From assembly GCA_021160245.1 (NCBI GenBank), contig JAGHCW010000011.1:1-15044 (forward strand): a DNA stretch of 15,044 bases, written 5' to 3'. Source of the stretch: a bacterium (GTDB lineage Bacteria; B130-G9). Positions within the stretch are counted from its first letter, which is position 1; every line of letters starts with the position of its first letter. The position numbers were made by a program, and so were the translations under genes. The notes beneath the pieces were generated by a model that was not told where the DNA came from, searched no databases, and saw nothing but the letters and a program-made list of their open reading frames with translations. Shown one piece after another: positions 1 through 8,085 of this stretch.

Positions 1-2243
1 GATCTCTGACCCACACAGCACGTCGCTCAAATGAGGGCGTACTTGAGTCTGCTCCGACGTTTAAGCGATCGAAAACCGGGCGCGTGGCAAGGCCCTTTGT
101 TGGACGGCGGGTGCTGAAAAACCCCTCAAAGGGGGCGCCAAGACTGACATCCAGGGAAGTGCCAGAAGTGCCTTCAAAAGGTAAACTAACTACCGACCGA
201 AATCAGACGACTATTATTAGGGGGCGCGTTCGCAAGGGCATTCCGGTCAATTCTCAGGGCGGCACAGGAACCATGCCCACGGATAGCGCCTCGACCCGCG
301 TGGGTCGTTCGACGACGATTGCCAGACCCGAACGGGTCAATCTCAGAGGCAAGAGTCAAGCGGAATCCGTGAAGCATGATGCCACGACAAAGGCAGAATC
401 TACCGTTGTGCGCGGAAGGAGACCCGCCCGGATGCAGACCCGGGCGAGCGATGTTAATAGGCGTGCCCCATTCAGAAGTGACCCAAACGGGACTTCAGTG
501 AAGGAATCTGGCGCGAGAGATTCGGCAGTAAAGAGACCTACAAGCGAGGTGAAGAGAGGCTCGTGGGAAGTCGCTGAGAGGACACAACGTCCAGCCAAGA
601 CTACTTTGCAGCGTCTCGTCAGCCCCAAAGAGGGCAGAGAGGTTGCCCAGAGAGAGAGCTCGACCCCTCAGAGAATTATCTCATTGAGGAATAGAGGGGA
701 AGAGAGCCCCAGAAGTCAGCCATTGCGTGAAGAAGGGCCTGCGGGTAACAAAGAACCAGCATTAAGAAGCGGGAAAGAGTCGCTTCAGGTTGCCGAAGGA
801 GAGACGCGTCACGCCAGTCAGAAAGATAATCAAAATGCCACTCAGCGAGTGGGGAGTCCCCATCTGAAGAGCCAACGAACCCAAGTTCAGGACCCACCCA
901 GGGCAGAGAATCAGGAACGGACAAGCTCGCATAGAGACCCCGTCCCTCGCACTCTCGACCGTGCGCCCACTCCGAAATCGGAGGCAGGCGTCAAGCCCGA
1001 GTCGCCTCGTATGGATGCGCGAAGGTCAGTTCTGAAGACTCAGCAATCGTCTTCGGCGCGGACAACTGCTTCTGAAGGCGCTCAGTTGAAGGAAGCTTCG
1101 GGTCTTAAGCCTGAAGGCCCATTGAGCCCCCAGAGGGGTCTCGACGCTAAGGGCAAAACGGTTGCCGTGAAGGCGCCGCCGGTCTCATCGAAGATGAGTT
1201 CAATGCAGCTCAAAGATGAGCTCCAGAGCCCAGGCGTCGAGGTCGCCGCTCGAAGCAACACTCGAGGATTACATCAGCCAACAGAATCGGAACCCATACA
1301 TCGGGTTGATGAGCGTGGACCGGGCGAATCGAGGTTGGCTGCTGGCAAAGACGCCTCGACTGATGGCAAGAATAGCAATCCCAGCGATTTTAACAGCAGA
1401 AAGGGCGGCGAGTTTCGGCAGCGGGTCGTGAAGGCTTCAAGAGGTGTCGAAACCCGCGCGGGTCGATTTGCGGTTGATGAGGACGCTTTGAATGGGGCAG
1501 ATGACGATCATCGAGGCAGAACGGAGCGTTCGACGGAGAGGCCTGTGGCGCCGCGTCAAGCCGCAAGCAGCACAAAGGGGAGCGGCCTTCAGAGCGTTGA
1601 CGAGAAGGGAGCTCGGCTAGCGAGTAAACTCAAAGGCGGTGGGGGAGTCACCGGGCAAGCCGACCCGTCAATTGCCAAACCGATTTTCGCGGCGGATGAA
1701 GTGGGCAAGGGCGAGAGCAGGCCTCTGTTCGACGCCCCGGCGCTTGAGCACAAGGCGCTTGAGGCTTTTGTATCTGAACAAGCAAAATCCGGACCCATGA
1801 ACGTCGCGTCAGGAAGACAGGCAACGATATTCGCCTCGTCCAGGACTATTGTTCCGGATGTGGTCGCACGGATCAAACAGCTTTACAGGAGCGGTCGCAA
1901 AGAGATGCGGATTCGGCTTGATCCACCTCGGATGGGTCAGATGAGAATCACGATTGGCGTTGTGAAGGGAGCTGTTCGAGCGACTCTGTTGGTCGATCAA
2001 TCTCAGGCACAGGCGCTTCTGGAGGACAATTTGTCATCGCTTTCGAGGTCTTTGCAGGAACAGGGATTGAAAGTGGATAGCCTGTCGGTTATGCTGAGCG
2101 ATGAGAGCGGCGAGTTTGGTCTAGCATCTCGTGACGGGAGCGATGGTCATGGTCGCGGCTCTGGCCATTTGAGCTCGGGGCCTGGTAGTTCATTTGGAGA
2201 TCAACATGAGGAGCCCACAATGCCCATTCCCCCTCAGGCGTAG
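1..2243 (+). CDS. fliK: Flagellar hook-length control protein FliK, 5' end outside the window
   Basis: FliK measures hook length during flagellar assembly and switches the export apparatus from hook to filament substrates. Only the C-terminal part is recognisable. From about position 1850 to 2120 the product has the Flg_hook domain pattern: an RIRLDPPRMGQ motif (family form L-x-P-xx-LG), a short beta segment, then an amphipathic LSSLSRSLQEQGL helix. The preceding roughly 600 residues are low-complexity, rich in Arg, Lys, Ser, Glu and Gln, and look disordered, as FliK N-terminal regions often are. The first in-frame start candidate is GTG at 84, but it has no convincing Shine-Dalgarno sequence, and the frame stays open to base 3. 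The gene therefore probably begins upstream of the window (codon phase starts at base 3). It ends with TAG and is followed by flgD after 87 nt, the usual hook-cluster order. Identity rests on the C-terminal domain plus context; the N-terminal part alone would not be assignable. Confidence 0.82.
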   Translation, partial: SLTHTARRSNEGVLESAPTFKRSKTGRVARPFVGRRVLKNPSKGAPRLTSREVPEVPSKGKLTTDRNQTTIIRGRVRKGIPVNSQGGTGTMPTDSASTRVGRSTTIARPERVNLRGKSQAESVKHDATTKAESTVVRGRRPARMQTRASDVNRRAPFRSDPNGTSVKESGARDSAVKRPTSEVKRGSWEVAERTQRPAKTTLQRLVSPKEGREVAQRESSTPQRIISLRNRGEESPRSQPLREEGPAGNKEPALRSGKESLQVAEGETRHASQKDNQNATQRVGSPHLKSQRTQVQDPPRAENQERTSSHRDPVPRTLDRAPTPKSEAGVKPESPRMDARRSVLKTQQSSSARTTASEGAQLKEASGLKPEGPLSPQRGLDAKGKTVAVKAPPVSSKMSSMQLKDELQSPGVEVAARSNTRGLHQPTESEPIHRVDERGPGESRLAAGKDASTDGKNSNPSDFNSRKGGEFRQRVVKASRGVETRAGRFAVDEDALNGADDDHRGRTERSTERPVAPRQAASSTKGSGLQSVDEKGARLASKLKGGGGVTGQADPSIAKPIFAADEVGKGESRPLFDAPALEHKALEAFVSEQAKSGPMNVASGRQATIFASSRTIVPDVVARIKQLYRSGRKEMRIRLDPPRMGQMRITIGVVKGAVRATLLVDQSQAQALLEDNLSSLSRSLQEQGLKVDSLSVMLSDESGEFGLASRDGSDGHGRGSGHLSSGPGSSFGDQHEEPTMPIPPQA

Positions 2244-2330
2244 GGATCGAGATTACTGGATGTTATTGCATAGTATGGAACGAAGAACGAAGAATACAAA
2301 TATATTATTTGAAGGAGGTGAGGTTCAATT

Positions 2331-3032
2331 ATGGACGGAAGTAATGGACTGACTGCTGCCACAATGAACTCCTATCGGGCGCCGGTTGAGGACAACTACG
2401 CAGGGAAGAATGCCAGCGATCTCTCGGAGAACGACTTCTACCAGCTCATGGTCGCGCAGCTGACCCATCAGGACCCTTTGAAGCCGGTCGGCAACACGGA
2501 ATATGTGGCGCAGCTTGCGCAGTTCACGTCGCTTGCGCAGTTGAACAGTATCAACGATAACCTGCTCTATTTGCAGATGTACCAAGCGTCGTTGAACAAC
2601 ACGCTGGCGGTTTCGCTAGTAGGAAAAGACGTGAAAGTCGGGACGGCTGATCTCGAGCTCGAGAATGGCGACTGTAACAAAGTCTGGTACACATTGGGTT
2701 CGGATGCTCCTCAGGTTGATATCAGGATTACCGACAAGGATGGGACGCTTGTTGCGAAGGAGGAACTTGGTCCTCTCGACGGGGGCGATTTCACTTTCGA
2801 GTGGGACGGCACGGACATCAATGGCAATCCCGCGCCCGATGGTGATTACACTTTCGAGATAGTGGCCAAGACGACAGAGGGCACAGATATCCCCGTAACT
2901 TACGGTATTCGCGCCCGGGTCACGGGTATCTCATTTGAGGACGGCACAACCTATCTATTGCTAGGCGATCAGAGAGTGCCGTTGTCAGAGGTATCAGAAA
3001 TACACGAGGGAGAGAGTTCCGATGGGGAGTGA
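2331..3032 (+). CDS. flgD: Flagellar hook assembly (hook cap) protein FlgD
   Basis: FlgD forms the temporary cap at the tip of the growing hook and guides FlgE polymerisation; it is exported by the flagellar type III apparatus. The FlgD N-terminal domain is clear at residues 33-80, with NDFYQLMVAQLTHQDPLKP followed by the QLAQFTSLAQL segment. Residues about 120-180 form the FlgD Ig-like region, including FEWDGTDINGNPAPDGDYTF, which matches the typical W-DG-D--G---P-G-Y pattern. The length of 233 residues is normal. The start is ATG, with a very strong AAGGAGGTGA ribosome binding site at 2312-2321, nine bases upstream. The 87-nt gap after fliK holds an A/T-rich leader and a small tandem repeat (AACGAAG twice) but no promoter I can defend. 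The last 11 bases overlap the next gene, which implies coupled translation. Confidence 0.95.
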   Translation: MDGSNGLTAATMNSYRAPVEDNYAGKNASDLSENDFYQLMVAQLTHQDPLKPVGNTEYVAQLAQFTSLAQLNSINDNLLYLQMYQASLNNTLAVSLVGKDVKVGTADLELENGDCNKVWYTLGSDAPQVDIRITDKDGTLVAKEELGPLDGGDFTFEWDGTDINGNPAPDGDYTFEIVAKTTEGTDIPVTYGIRARVTGISFEDGTTYLLLGDQRVPLSEVSEIHEGESSDGE

Positions 3033-3423
3033 CGTCTCCGGTCTAAGCATTCTGCGCAGTTTGCAGCATTCGGAGCACATCGGGTCAAAACGACCGGATA
3101 TAGCGAAGCCTGAACCGGCAAGTGAGGGTTTTGATTCGACCTTGCAGGGTGCTCTTCGTGAGCCTACAGAGCTTCGGTTCTCTGCGCACGCGACGAGGCG
3201 TCTTGAGGCTCGGGGCATTGAGCTTTCAGGAAAGGACCTCAATCGTCTTTCGCAGGCTGTAGGTCAGGCGGAGGCAAAGGGCAGTCGGGAATCGCTGGTT
3301 GTGATGGGCGACTTGGCAGCGATTGTTAGTATCAAGAACAAGACTGTTGTAACTGTATTGGAGGCCAATAACACGGAGCAAGTATTCACGAATATAGACA
3401 GCACAGTGATAGTAAAGAAGTAG
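3022..3423 (+). CDS. TIGR02530-type flagellar operon protein of unknown function
   Basis: This 133-residue protein matches the small 'flagellar operon protein' family (TIGR02530), usually encoded between flgD and flgE. The family core fills residues about 50-131: LRFSAHATRRLEARGIELS, a helix containing AVGQAEAKGSRESL, then IKNKTVVTVLE and a terminal VFTNIDSTVIV. The core is strongly conserved, yet its biochemical role is not established; the gene's constant position suggests a part in hook assembly or its control. The first 50 residues are variable and look unstructured. The start is ATG at 3022, inside the end of flgD, with a GAGGGAGAG site at 3006-3014. The gene ends in tandem stops (TAG then TAA). 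Identification is by family motif and neighbours; the molecular function stays open. Confidence 0.9.
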   Translation: MGSDVSGLSILRSLQHSEHIGSKRPDIAKPEPASEGFDSTLQGALREPTELRFSAHATRRLEARGIELSGKDLNRLSQAVGQAEAKGSRESLVVMGDLAAIVSIKNKTVVTVLEANNTEQVFTNIDSTVIVKK

Positions 3424-3449
3424 TAAACCTGTTGCGGGCGGATGAATAT

Positions 3450-3472
3450 GGCTGGCCCTTTTCAAGGGAGCC
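3450..3472 (+). other. Stem-loop in the leader of flgE
   Basis: The gap between the TIGR02530 gene and flgE contains a short inverted repeat. GGCT (3450-3453) pairs with AGCC (3469-3472), and CCCTT (3456-3460) pairs with AAGGG (3464-3468). The loop is TTC, with a two-base bulge on the 5' side. No T-run follows, so it does not look like an intrinsic terminator. It could be an RNA processing or stability element that sets hook-protein mRNA apart from upstream genes. That role is inference. Confidence 0.35.
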
Positions 3473-3541
3473 TGAGTGCTGCTGAACGACTGACGCCGCA
3501 CACCCGTCCTGCGCAATGCTGATCATCATAAGGAGAGATAG

Positions 3542-4915
3542 ATGTTAGCATCATTCTATGCGGGCTTGTCGGGCCTAAGCGCACACGTCTTGGGCATGGA
3601 TGTAATAGGTAACAACATCGCCAACATCAATACGATCGGCTTCAAGGGATCATCGCCGATATTTCAGGACATTCTCAGCCGCTCTATCGGCCGGGACACA
3701 GGCAGCGGAGGTAGCCAGGTCGGACGCGGCGTAATGCTTGGCGGAATCACACCGTCATTTGCCCAGGGAGCGTTCCAGAGCACCGATGTGGCAACGCATC
3801 TTGCCATTCAGGGTAACGGGTTCTTTGTAATGGGAGACGAGGAGAATAACCAGTTCTACACTCGAGCTGGGGATTTCTTCTTCAGCAAAGACTACAACTT
3901 GGTTAACGCCAATGGCCTGAACGTGATGGGTTGGACAAATAGAGACAGCTCGGGAGAGGTTGATACGTCGAGCGGTGTCGGTGTCATACATTTGCCGCTG
4001 GGAATGACGATGGACCCGGTGGCGACACGAGACTTCAAGACGAGCATAAACCTCAATACGGAGGCAGCGGTTGATAATCCTGCTACTTCGGATATCGACG
4101 AGGCCGAGATGTTCAGCACTTCGCTCACCATCTTCGATTCTCTCGGCGCCTCGCACAGTGTGACGCTTGAGTTCACACCGACCGATGAGAACGCTGACGG
4201 GATGCTGGACCGGTGGGACTGGGTTGCTTATGTTGCGAGGTCAGAGGTAGCGTCGTCAACATCACTCCCATTGACGGCAGATGGGAATGGCGTGATCATA
4301 GCGCGGGGAAATCCCGACGTTCCGCCAACAGGCAACGAGGCGCTCGATTTTGATGCAATGAGGTTTGATTCGAGCGGAGTACTCATTACACCGGGACCCA
4401 CGTCACTCACATTCGCGTCCGTTGACTGGTCTAACCGCGCCGTTGACCAGGAATTTGTATGGCAGCTGAAGAGCGAGATCGACAGCAGCTCAACATTCCT
4501 GACGGGATATGCCCTGAACTCAGCCATTTCCTACACCTATCAAGACGGTTGCTCGATTGGTGAGATGGAATCGGTTATGATAAGGGCCGACGGAACGATA
4601 GTCGGCGTCTTCTCCAACGGCACAACGAATGCGGTTGCGAAGATCGCGCTTGCGACCTTCCCGGCTCCGACTTCCCTGACCATTATGGGCCAGAATATGT
4701 TTGCGCAGGCACCGGGCTCTGGTAGTCCAACGGTCGGCGCGGCAAACACTGGTGGTCGCGGAACGATACTCGGACAGAGCCTTGAGATGTCCAACGCTGA
4801 CTTGACCGATCAGTTCACGAGAATGATCGTCATGCAGCGTGGCTTTGAGGCGAATTCGAAGATAATCACAACGGCCGATGAGATGATACGTCAGATGTTG
4901 AACCTGAAGCGATAG
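3542..4915 (+). CDS. flgE: Flagellar hook protein FlgE
   Basis: FlgE is the structural subunit of the hook, the flexible joint between flagellar rod and filament. The N-terminal rod/hook signature is plain at residues 1-40: SFYAGLSGLSAHVLGMDVIGNNIANINTIGFKG, shown here as consecutive parts, SFYAGLSGLSAH, then VIGNNIANINTIGFKG. A QGNGFFVMGD motif lies near residue 95. The middle third is the variable D2-type surface region with an LTIFDSLGASHSVTLEF strand pattern. The end carries the conserved C-terminal block: G-LE-SNADLTDQF, then MIVMQRGFEANSKIITTADEM, which gives the coiled inner core with the N-terminus. The 457-residue length is normal. The start is ATG with AAGGAGA at 3530-3536. It is the last gene of this flagellar run; a terminator-like hairpin follows about 35 nt downstream, and flbD, motAB and fliL are not adjacent. 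Confidence 0.96.
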   Translation: MLASFYAGLSGLSAHVLGMDVIGNNIANINTIGFKGSSPIFQDILSRSIGRDTGSGGSQVGRGVMLGGITPSFAQGAFQSTDVATHLAIQGNGFFVMGDEENNQFYTRAGDFFFSKDYNLVNANGLNVMGWTNRDSSGEVDTSSGVGVIHLPLGMTMDPVATRDFKTSINLNTEAAVDNPATSDIDEAEMFSTSLTIFDSLGASHSVTLEFTPTDENADGMLDRWDWVAYVARSEVASSTSLPLTADGNGVIIARGNPDVPPTGNEALDFDAMRFDSSGVLITPGPTSLTFASVDWSNRAVDQEFVWQLKSEIDSSSTFLTGYALNSAISYTYQDGCSIGEMESVMIRADGTIVGVFSNGTTNAVAKIALATFPAPTSLTIMGQNMFAQAPGSGSPTVGAANTGGRGTILGQSLEMSNADLTDQFTRMIVMQRGFEANSKIITTADEMIRQMLNLKR

Positions 4916-4950
4916 AGCATTTTTCAGATTAGCATTCTCTGGTCTGTAGC

Positions 4951-4989
4951 AGGGGTTCGGAGCTTTCGCTTTGGACCCCTTTGCTTTTG
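4951..4989 (+). terminator. Probable intrinsic terminator after flgE
   Basis: AGGGGTTC (4951-4958) pairs with GGACCCCT (4973-4980), eight pairs with one T-G wobble. Inside, AGC and GCT can add a short inner stem around a TTTC loop. The 3' arm runs into a T-rich tail, TTTGCTTTTG (4980-4989). Position, stem strength and tail fit Rho-independent termination of the flagellar unit, although the T tract is interrupted. Confidence 0.65.
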
Positions 4990-5010
4990 TTGGGCGGTGT
5001 CGCATATAAT
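4981..5010 (+). promoter_or_regulatory. Candidate sigma-70-type promoter for the adaptor gene
   Basis: A perfect TATAAT hexamer lies at 5005-5010, and TTGCTT at 4981-4986 could serve as a weak -35 box with an 18-base spacer. Transcription would start near 5017, leaving a leader of about 50 nt before the GTG at 5069. The -35 overlaps the T tract of the preceding terminator, a compact arrangement. The -35 match is only three of six, so this remains a candidate. Confidence 0.42.
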
Positions 5011-5068
5011 CGTTCCAATTCTCGTAGTCGTGAGATGTTCAGAATCTATTCGTGTTGGAGGTTTATAG

Positions 5069-6409
5069 GTGCCGGCCGCAAGGACTAAGAAACGACGATG
5101 GCTAAGGACGACGCTGATTGTTCTGGGCGTTTTGACGGGATTGATTATTGGCGCTAGCGTCCTTGATGTCGATTTCTCTTACGAGAAAGATGAGACCGCT
5201 GCTGATGAGTTTGAGACTAGCAAGATAGAGAAGGGCGACATAGAATCGCGGTTGACGGAGACGGGGACGACCTATCTTGAGAACACCGTTGACATTATGT
5301 CGAAGGTCTCGGGTACCGTGACCCTTATGACTGTGGAGATGGGTGATAGCGTTCAGAAAGGCCAGCTCGTCGCGGTTGTTGCGCCAGACAACACGGAGCT
5401 TCTCAGGCTATATGGACGGCGAGCACAAGTTGCGAATAGCTACGTGCAGATGGTTCAGGCCAAGGATGACTTATCTCACTCCGAGAAGCTCTTCAATGCG
5501 GTTCAGGGAACGTCCCGGGACAATGTACTTAGAAAGAGGCGTGGTCTCTCCACGGCGAAGACGAATTTCCAGTTGTCTTTGCTAGAGCTTCATATACTAG
5601 AGAAGGACATGGAGATAAGAGGGGGAATGGCCAATAGGGTAATGTCGATTGTGAATAAGGGAGACGAGGCCGAGGTGCTTCAAGCGATGGACGAATCGCT
5701 GGAGGTCTTAGCTGGTGATTCGACGGGCTTCATCGAGCTGGCAGATGTCAGAGTTCTTTCTCCCACTTCAGGCATTGTGATTAGCAGGGGCGTTGATGTG
5801 GGGGAGATGATTCTCTCCGGCACGTCCAGTCTCTCCAGGGGGACGGTGCTGCTTAGAACAGGTGATCTCGGCTCAATGTTCATAAGCTGTCGGATATCGG
5901 AGGTCGATGCTGGCAAGGTTACTGTCGGTCAGCAAGCCAAGATAATGTTCGAGGCGTTTCCAGAAGACACGCATATTAGCCAGATAATCTGGATTTCGCC
6001 GATAGGAAGCGTGCCTCAGGGCTCGTCAATCGTATCGTTTAAGATCAAGATAAAGCTCGATGCTACTCCAGAATACGCAAAGCCGGGCATGTCCTGCGAT
6101 ATTGACATAATAACCGCGCAGAAGAAGCAAGTTCTGATGGCTTTGCTCGAATCGGTTGCCACGGATGATGAGGAGAAGTATGTTTTTGTCAAGAAGGGCG
6201 ATGACTTTGAGAAGCGGATTATTACAACAGGGATAGCGGACGACAAGCACTGCGAGGTTCTCTCCGGCCTCGAGGAGGGGGAGCAAATCGTAACGGACAT
6301 CGACGAGTATGAGGAGGTTCAGGAGGAGAAGAGGCTAGAGGCTGACGGCGAGAAGAATGATAAGGCTGACAAGTCATCGAGGCGCCGCGGACACAGGAGG
6401 ATTCGATAG
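5069..6409 (+). CDS. HlyD/MacA-type periplasmic adaptor (membrane fusion) protein
   Basis: Adaptors of this family link an inner-membrane transporter (RND or MacB-type ABC) to the cell envelope or an outer-membrane channel. Residues 1-11 are basic and 12-32 hydrophobic, forming an N-terminal membrane anchor with the rest outside the cytoplasm. Residues about 72-106 are the first half of a lipoyl-like domain (MSKVSGTV, then MGDSVQKGQLVAVV). Residues about 110-185 form a helical hairpin. The second lipoyl half is at 229-252 (VLSPTSGIVISRGVDVGEMI). Beta-barrel and membrane-proximal regions follow to about residue 410, with KPGMSCDIDI and a closing GLEEGEQIVTD typical of the family. The last 30 residues are an unusual charged tail ending in a basic cluster. 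The start is GTG, with TTGGAGGT at 5055-5062. No transporter or outer-membrane channel gene is adjacent, so its partner is unknown. Confidence 0.9.
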   Translation: MPAARTKKRRWLRTTLIVLGVLTGLIIGASVLDVDFSYEKDETAADEFETSKIEKGDIESRLTETGTTYLENTVDIMSKVSGTVTLMTVEMGDSVQKGQLVAVVAPDNTELLRLYGRRAQVANSYVQMVQAKDDLSHSEKLFNAVQGTSRDNVLRKRRGLSTAKTNFQLSLLELHILEKDMEIRGGMANRVMSIVNKGDEAEVLQAMDESLEVLAGDSTGFIELADVRVLSPTSGIVISRGVDVGEMILSGTSSLSRGTVLLRTGDLGSMFISCRISEVDAGKVTVGQQAKIMFEAFPEDTHISQIIWISPIGSVPQGSSIVSFKIKIKLDATPEYAKPGMSCDIDIITAQKKQVLMALLESVATDDEEKYVFVKKGDDFEKRIITTGIADDKHCEVLSGLEEGEQIVTDIDEYEEVQEEKRLEADGEKNDKADKSSRRRGHRRIR

Positions 6410-6453
6410 GGTGTGGAGGCAATGAAAAGAGCGAGTCGCCCAAGGTTAAGACA

Positions 6454-8067
6454 TTGACAAGTAGTCTGGGCTCTCAAGAAGGCGATGCTTGGGCGGGCGA
6501 CCATTCGGTGAACATTCCTGCGACAGGAATACGCAAGAGGTTCACGCTCATCGCCTGTGGCGTCATTGCTATCATCTCGGTGTTGGTTCTGAGCTACGAG
6601 ATTACGGAGCCCTTCTGGGGCTACATGGATTTCAATTGCAATATCCAGTCGATTGCTGCGAGGAACTTCATCAAGCATGGACTCTTTGCCACGCGCCTCA
6701 TGCCGGCGGTTGACACGGGCGACGTTCCGGACGGGAACTTCGATCTCTACGTCCACCACCCCCCGATGATCGCGCATTATCTTGCGCTTTTTTACTCGAT
6801 ATTCGGCGAGACGGAATGGGCGGGCAGACTCTTTTTTGTGCTCTGCGCGGCCGGCAGCGCACTGCTGGTCTTTGCGATTGGCCGGCACTAGCTCTCACAG
6901 CTTGAGTCGCTTTTCGCGGCTTTGGCTTTCGCGCTCTTTCCGGCGACGGCCTATTTCGGCCGGATGATCAATTACGAGAGTCCGGGTCTTTTCTTCGCGC
7001 TCTTGGCGTTTTGGGGCTATTGCCTGTTCCTGAAGTCGGGATCGAATAGGGCGATTTGGCTTATGTACGCCGCGAATCTTCTGGGGCTGCTCGTCTGTTG
7101 GGAGGACTACTTATTCTCATTCGCCATCGCGTTTCACTGGCTTCTTTGGGGCAGGAAGAAGGGGGAATCTTCCTGGAAGGTCCTGCTTCTCCCAGCATCA
7201 ACAGTCGTCGTCTTTGCAATTCTCATGGCGAACATTCTGGCAGTTGCGGGCGGCTTATCAGCCAACACATTTGGTGGCTCCATGCGTTGGATACTCCAGC
7301 TGCGACTGGGCACACAGGTCAATGTCGGGGAGTATTTCACATTTCTTGAGTTTTTAAGCCGAGAGTTTCTGGCGCTCAAGGAGCTCTTCACACCGATTGC
7401 GGTATATGGGGCCGGAGCGTGGTTGGTTCTTCTGATAATTGGCCGCTTAAGAGGCGCGCGCAGAAGAGAGCATTTTGATTGGCTCGTTCTGAGTTTTCTA
7501 TTTTATGGGGTTGTGTATCTTCTCATCTTCAGGCAGCCCGCTTATCTGCACAATTACATGGTCTATTATATGGGGCCAGCTGTTGCGTTCGCCGCCGTCA
7601 TCGCCGCTCGCGAGCTTATCCTCCTCTGCCTCGCCCCGAAGCGTTGGGTCAAGGTCGCCGCCGCCGTCCTGTTGGGCTATTTGTTCCTAGTGGCGGGCGC
7701 TTTTGAGTTCTTCAAGCTGCACGAGAATCCCACTCGCTGCGATTGGATTGATCTTGGCAAGTATCTGCGGCATTATACCGACTCAGGCGAAGCGGTCATT
7801 CTCTCTTGGCAGGGCGGGAACCTTTACACCGAGTTCTACAGCGATCGGGAGATAATGCGCGGGATTACGACGGTGGAACAGTTCCAGGGGGCGCTAGCTG
7901 AGGCGCGTAACGAGGTGGTTGTCTATATGGATACAGCAAAGCCTGCGGCGTCCGCCCAGCTCTTGCGGTTTCTCAAGGACAACTACGTGAGTATGCCCGT
8001 CATGGTGAACGAGAGGCATTTCGTCGCGTTCATTGTGAGAGTGCCGAGGAAGTGCCGGCGAGGCTGA
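6454..8067 (+). pseudogene. GT39-like membrane glycosyltransferase interrupted by an in-frame TAG
   Basis: Read through one stop codon, this is a multi-pass membrane protein of about 536 residues resembling glycosyltransferase family 39 (ArnT/PMT-like, GT-C fold). Such enzymes move a sugar from a polyprenyl-linked donor on the outer face of the membrane. The 5' part has a first membrane helix near residues 30-50, a loop with GYMDFN and DLYVHHPPMIAHY, then ETEWAGRLFFVL, all typical of the family. TAG at 6889-6891 stops it after residue 145, in the middle of a membrane segment. The same frame resumes at once with LSQLESLFAALAFALFPATAYFGRM split by family-like spacing, and continues to TGA at 8067. 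The second part has only an internal TTG with no RBS, so it is not a separate gene. The start is uncertain: TTG at 6454 has AAGG eight bases upstream, and GTG at 6508 is an alternative. A point nonsense mutation, sequence error or stop readthrough could explain the TAG; all neighbours use TAG as a true stop, so recoding is least likely. Confidence 0.8.
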
Positions 8068-8085
8068 TTTGGGGGTTCCACAGGA

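Noticed and set aside
1216-1431. Small plus-strand frame inside fliK
   Set aside because: It is an out-of-frame shadow within the long fliK reading frame, with no independent support.
3450-3472. The flgE leader hairpin as an intrinsic terminator
   Set aside because: No T-run follows the stem, and the genes on both sides belong to the same functional cluster.
6922-8067. A separate glycosyltransferase gene starting at TTG 6922
   Set aside because: The TTG lies inside a membrane helix, has no RBS, and is in the same frame as the preceding part. One interrupted gene explains it better.
6454-8067. Amber reassignment or pyrrolysine-type coding in the organism
   Set aside because: fliK, the TIGR02530 gene, flgE, the adaptor, porB and porD all end naturally at TAG, so general reassignment is very unlikely. 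Local readthrough is kept only as a minor option.
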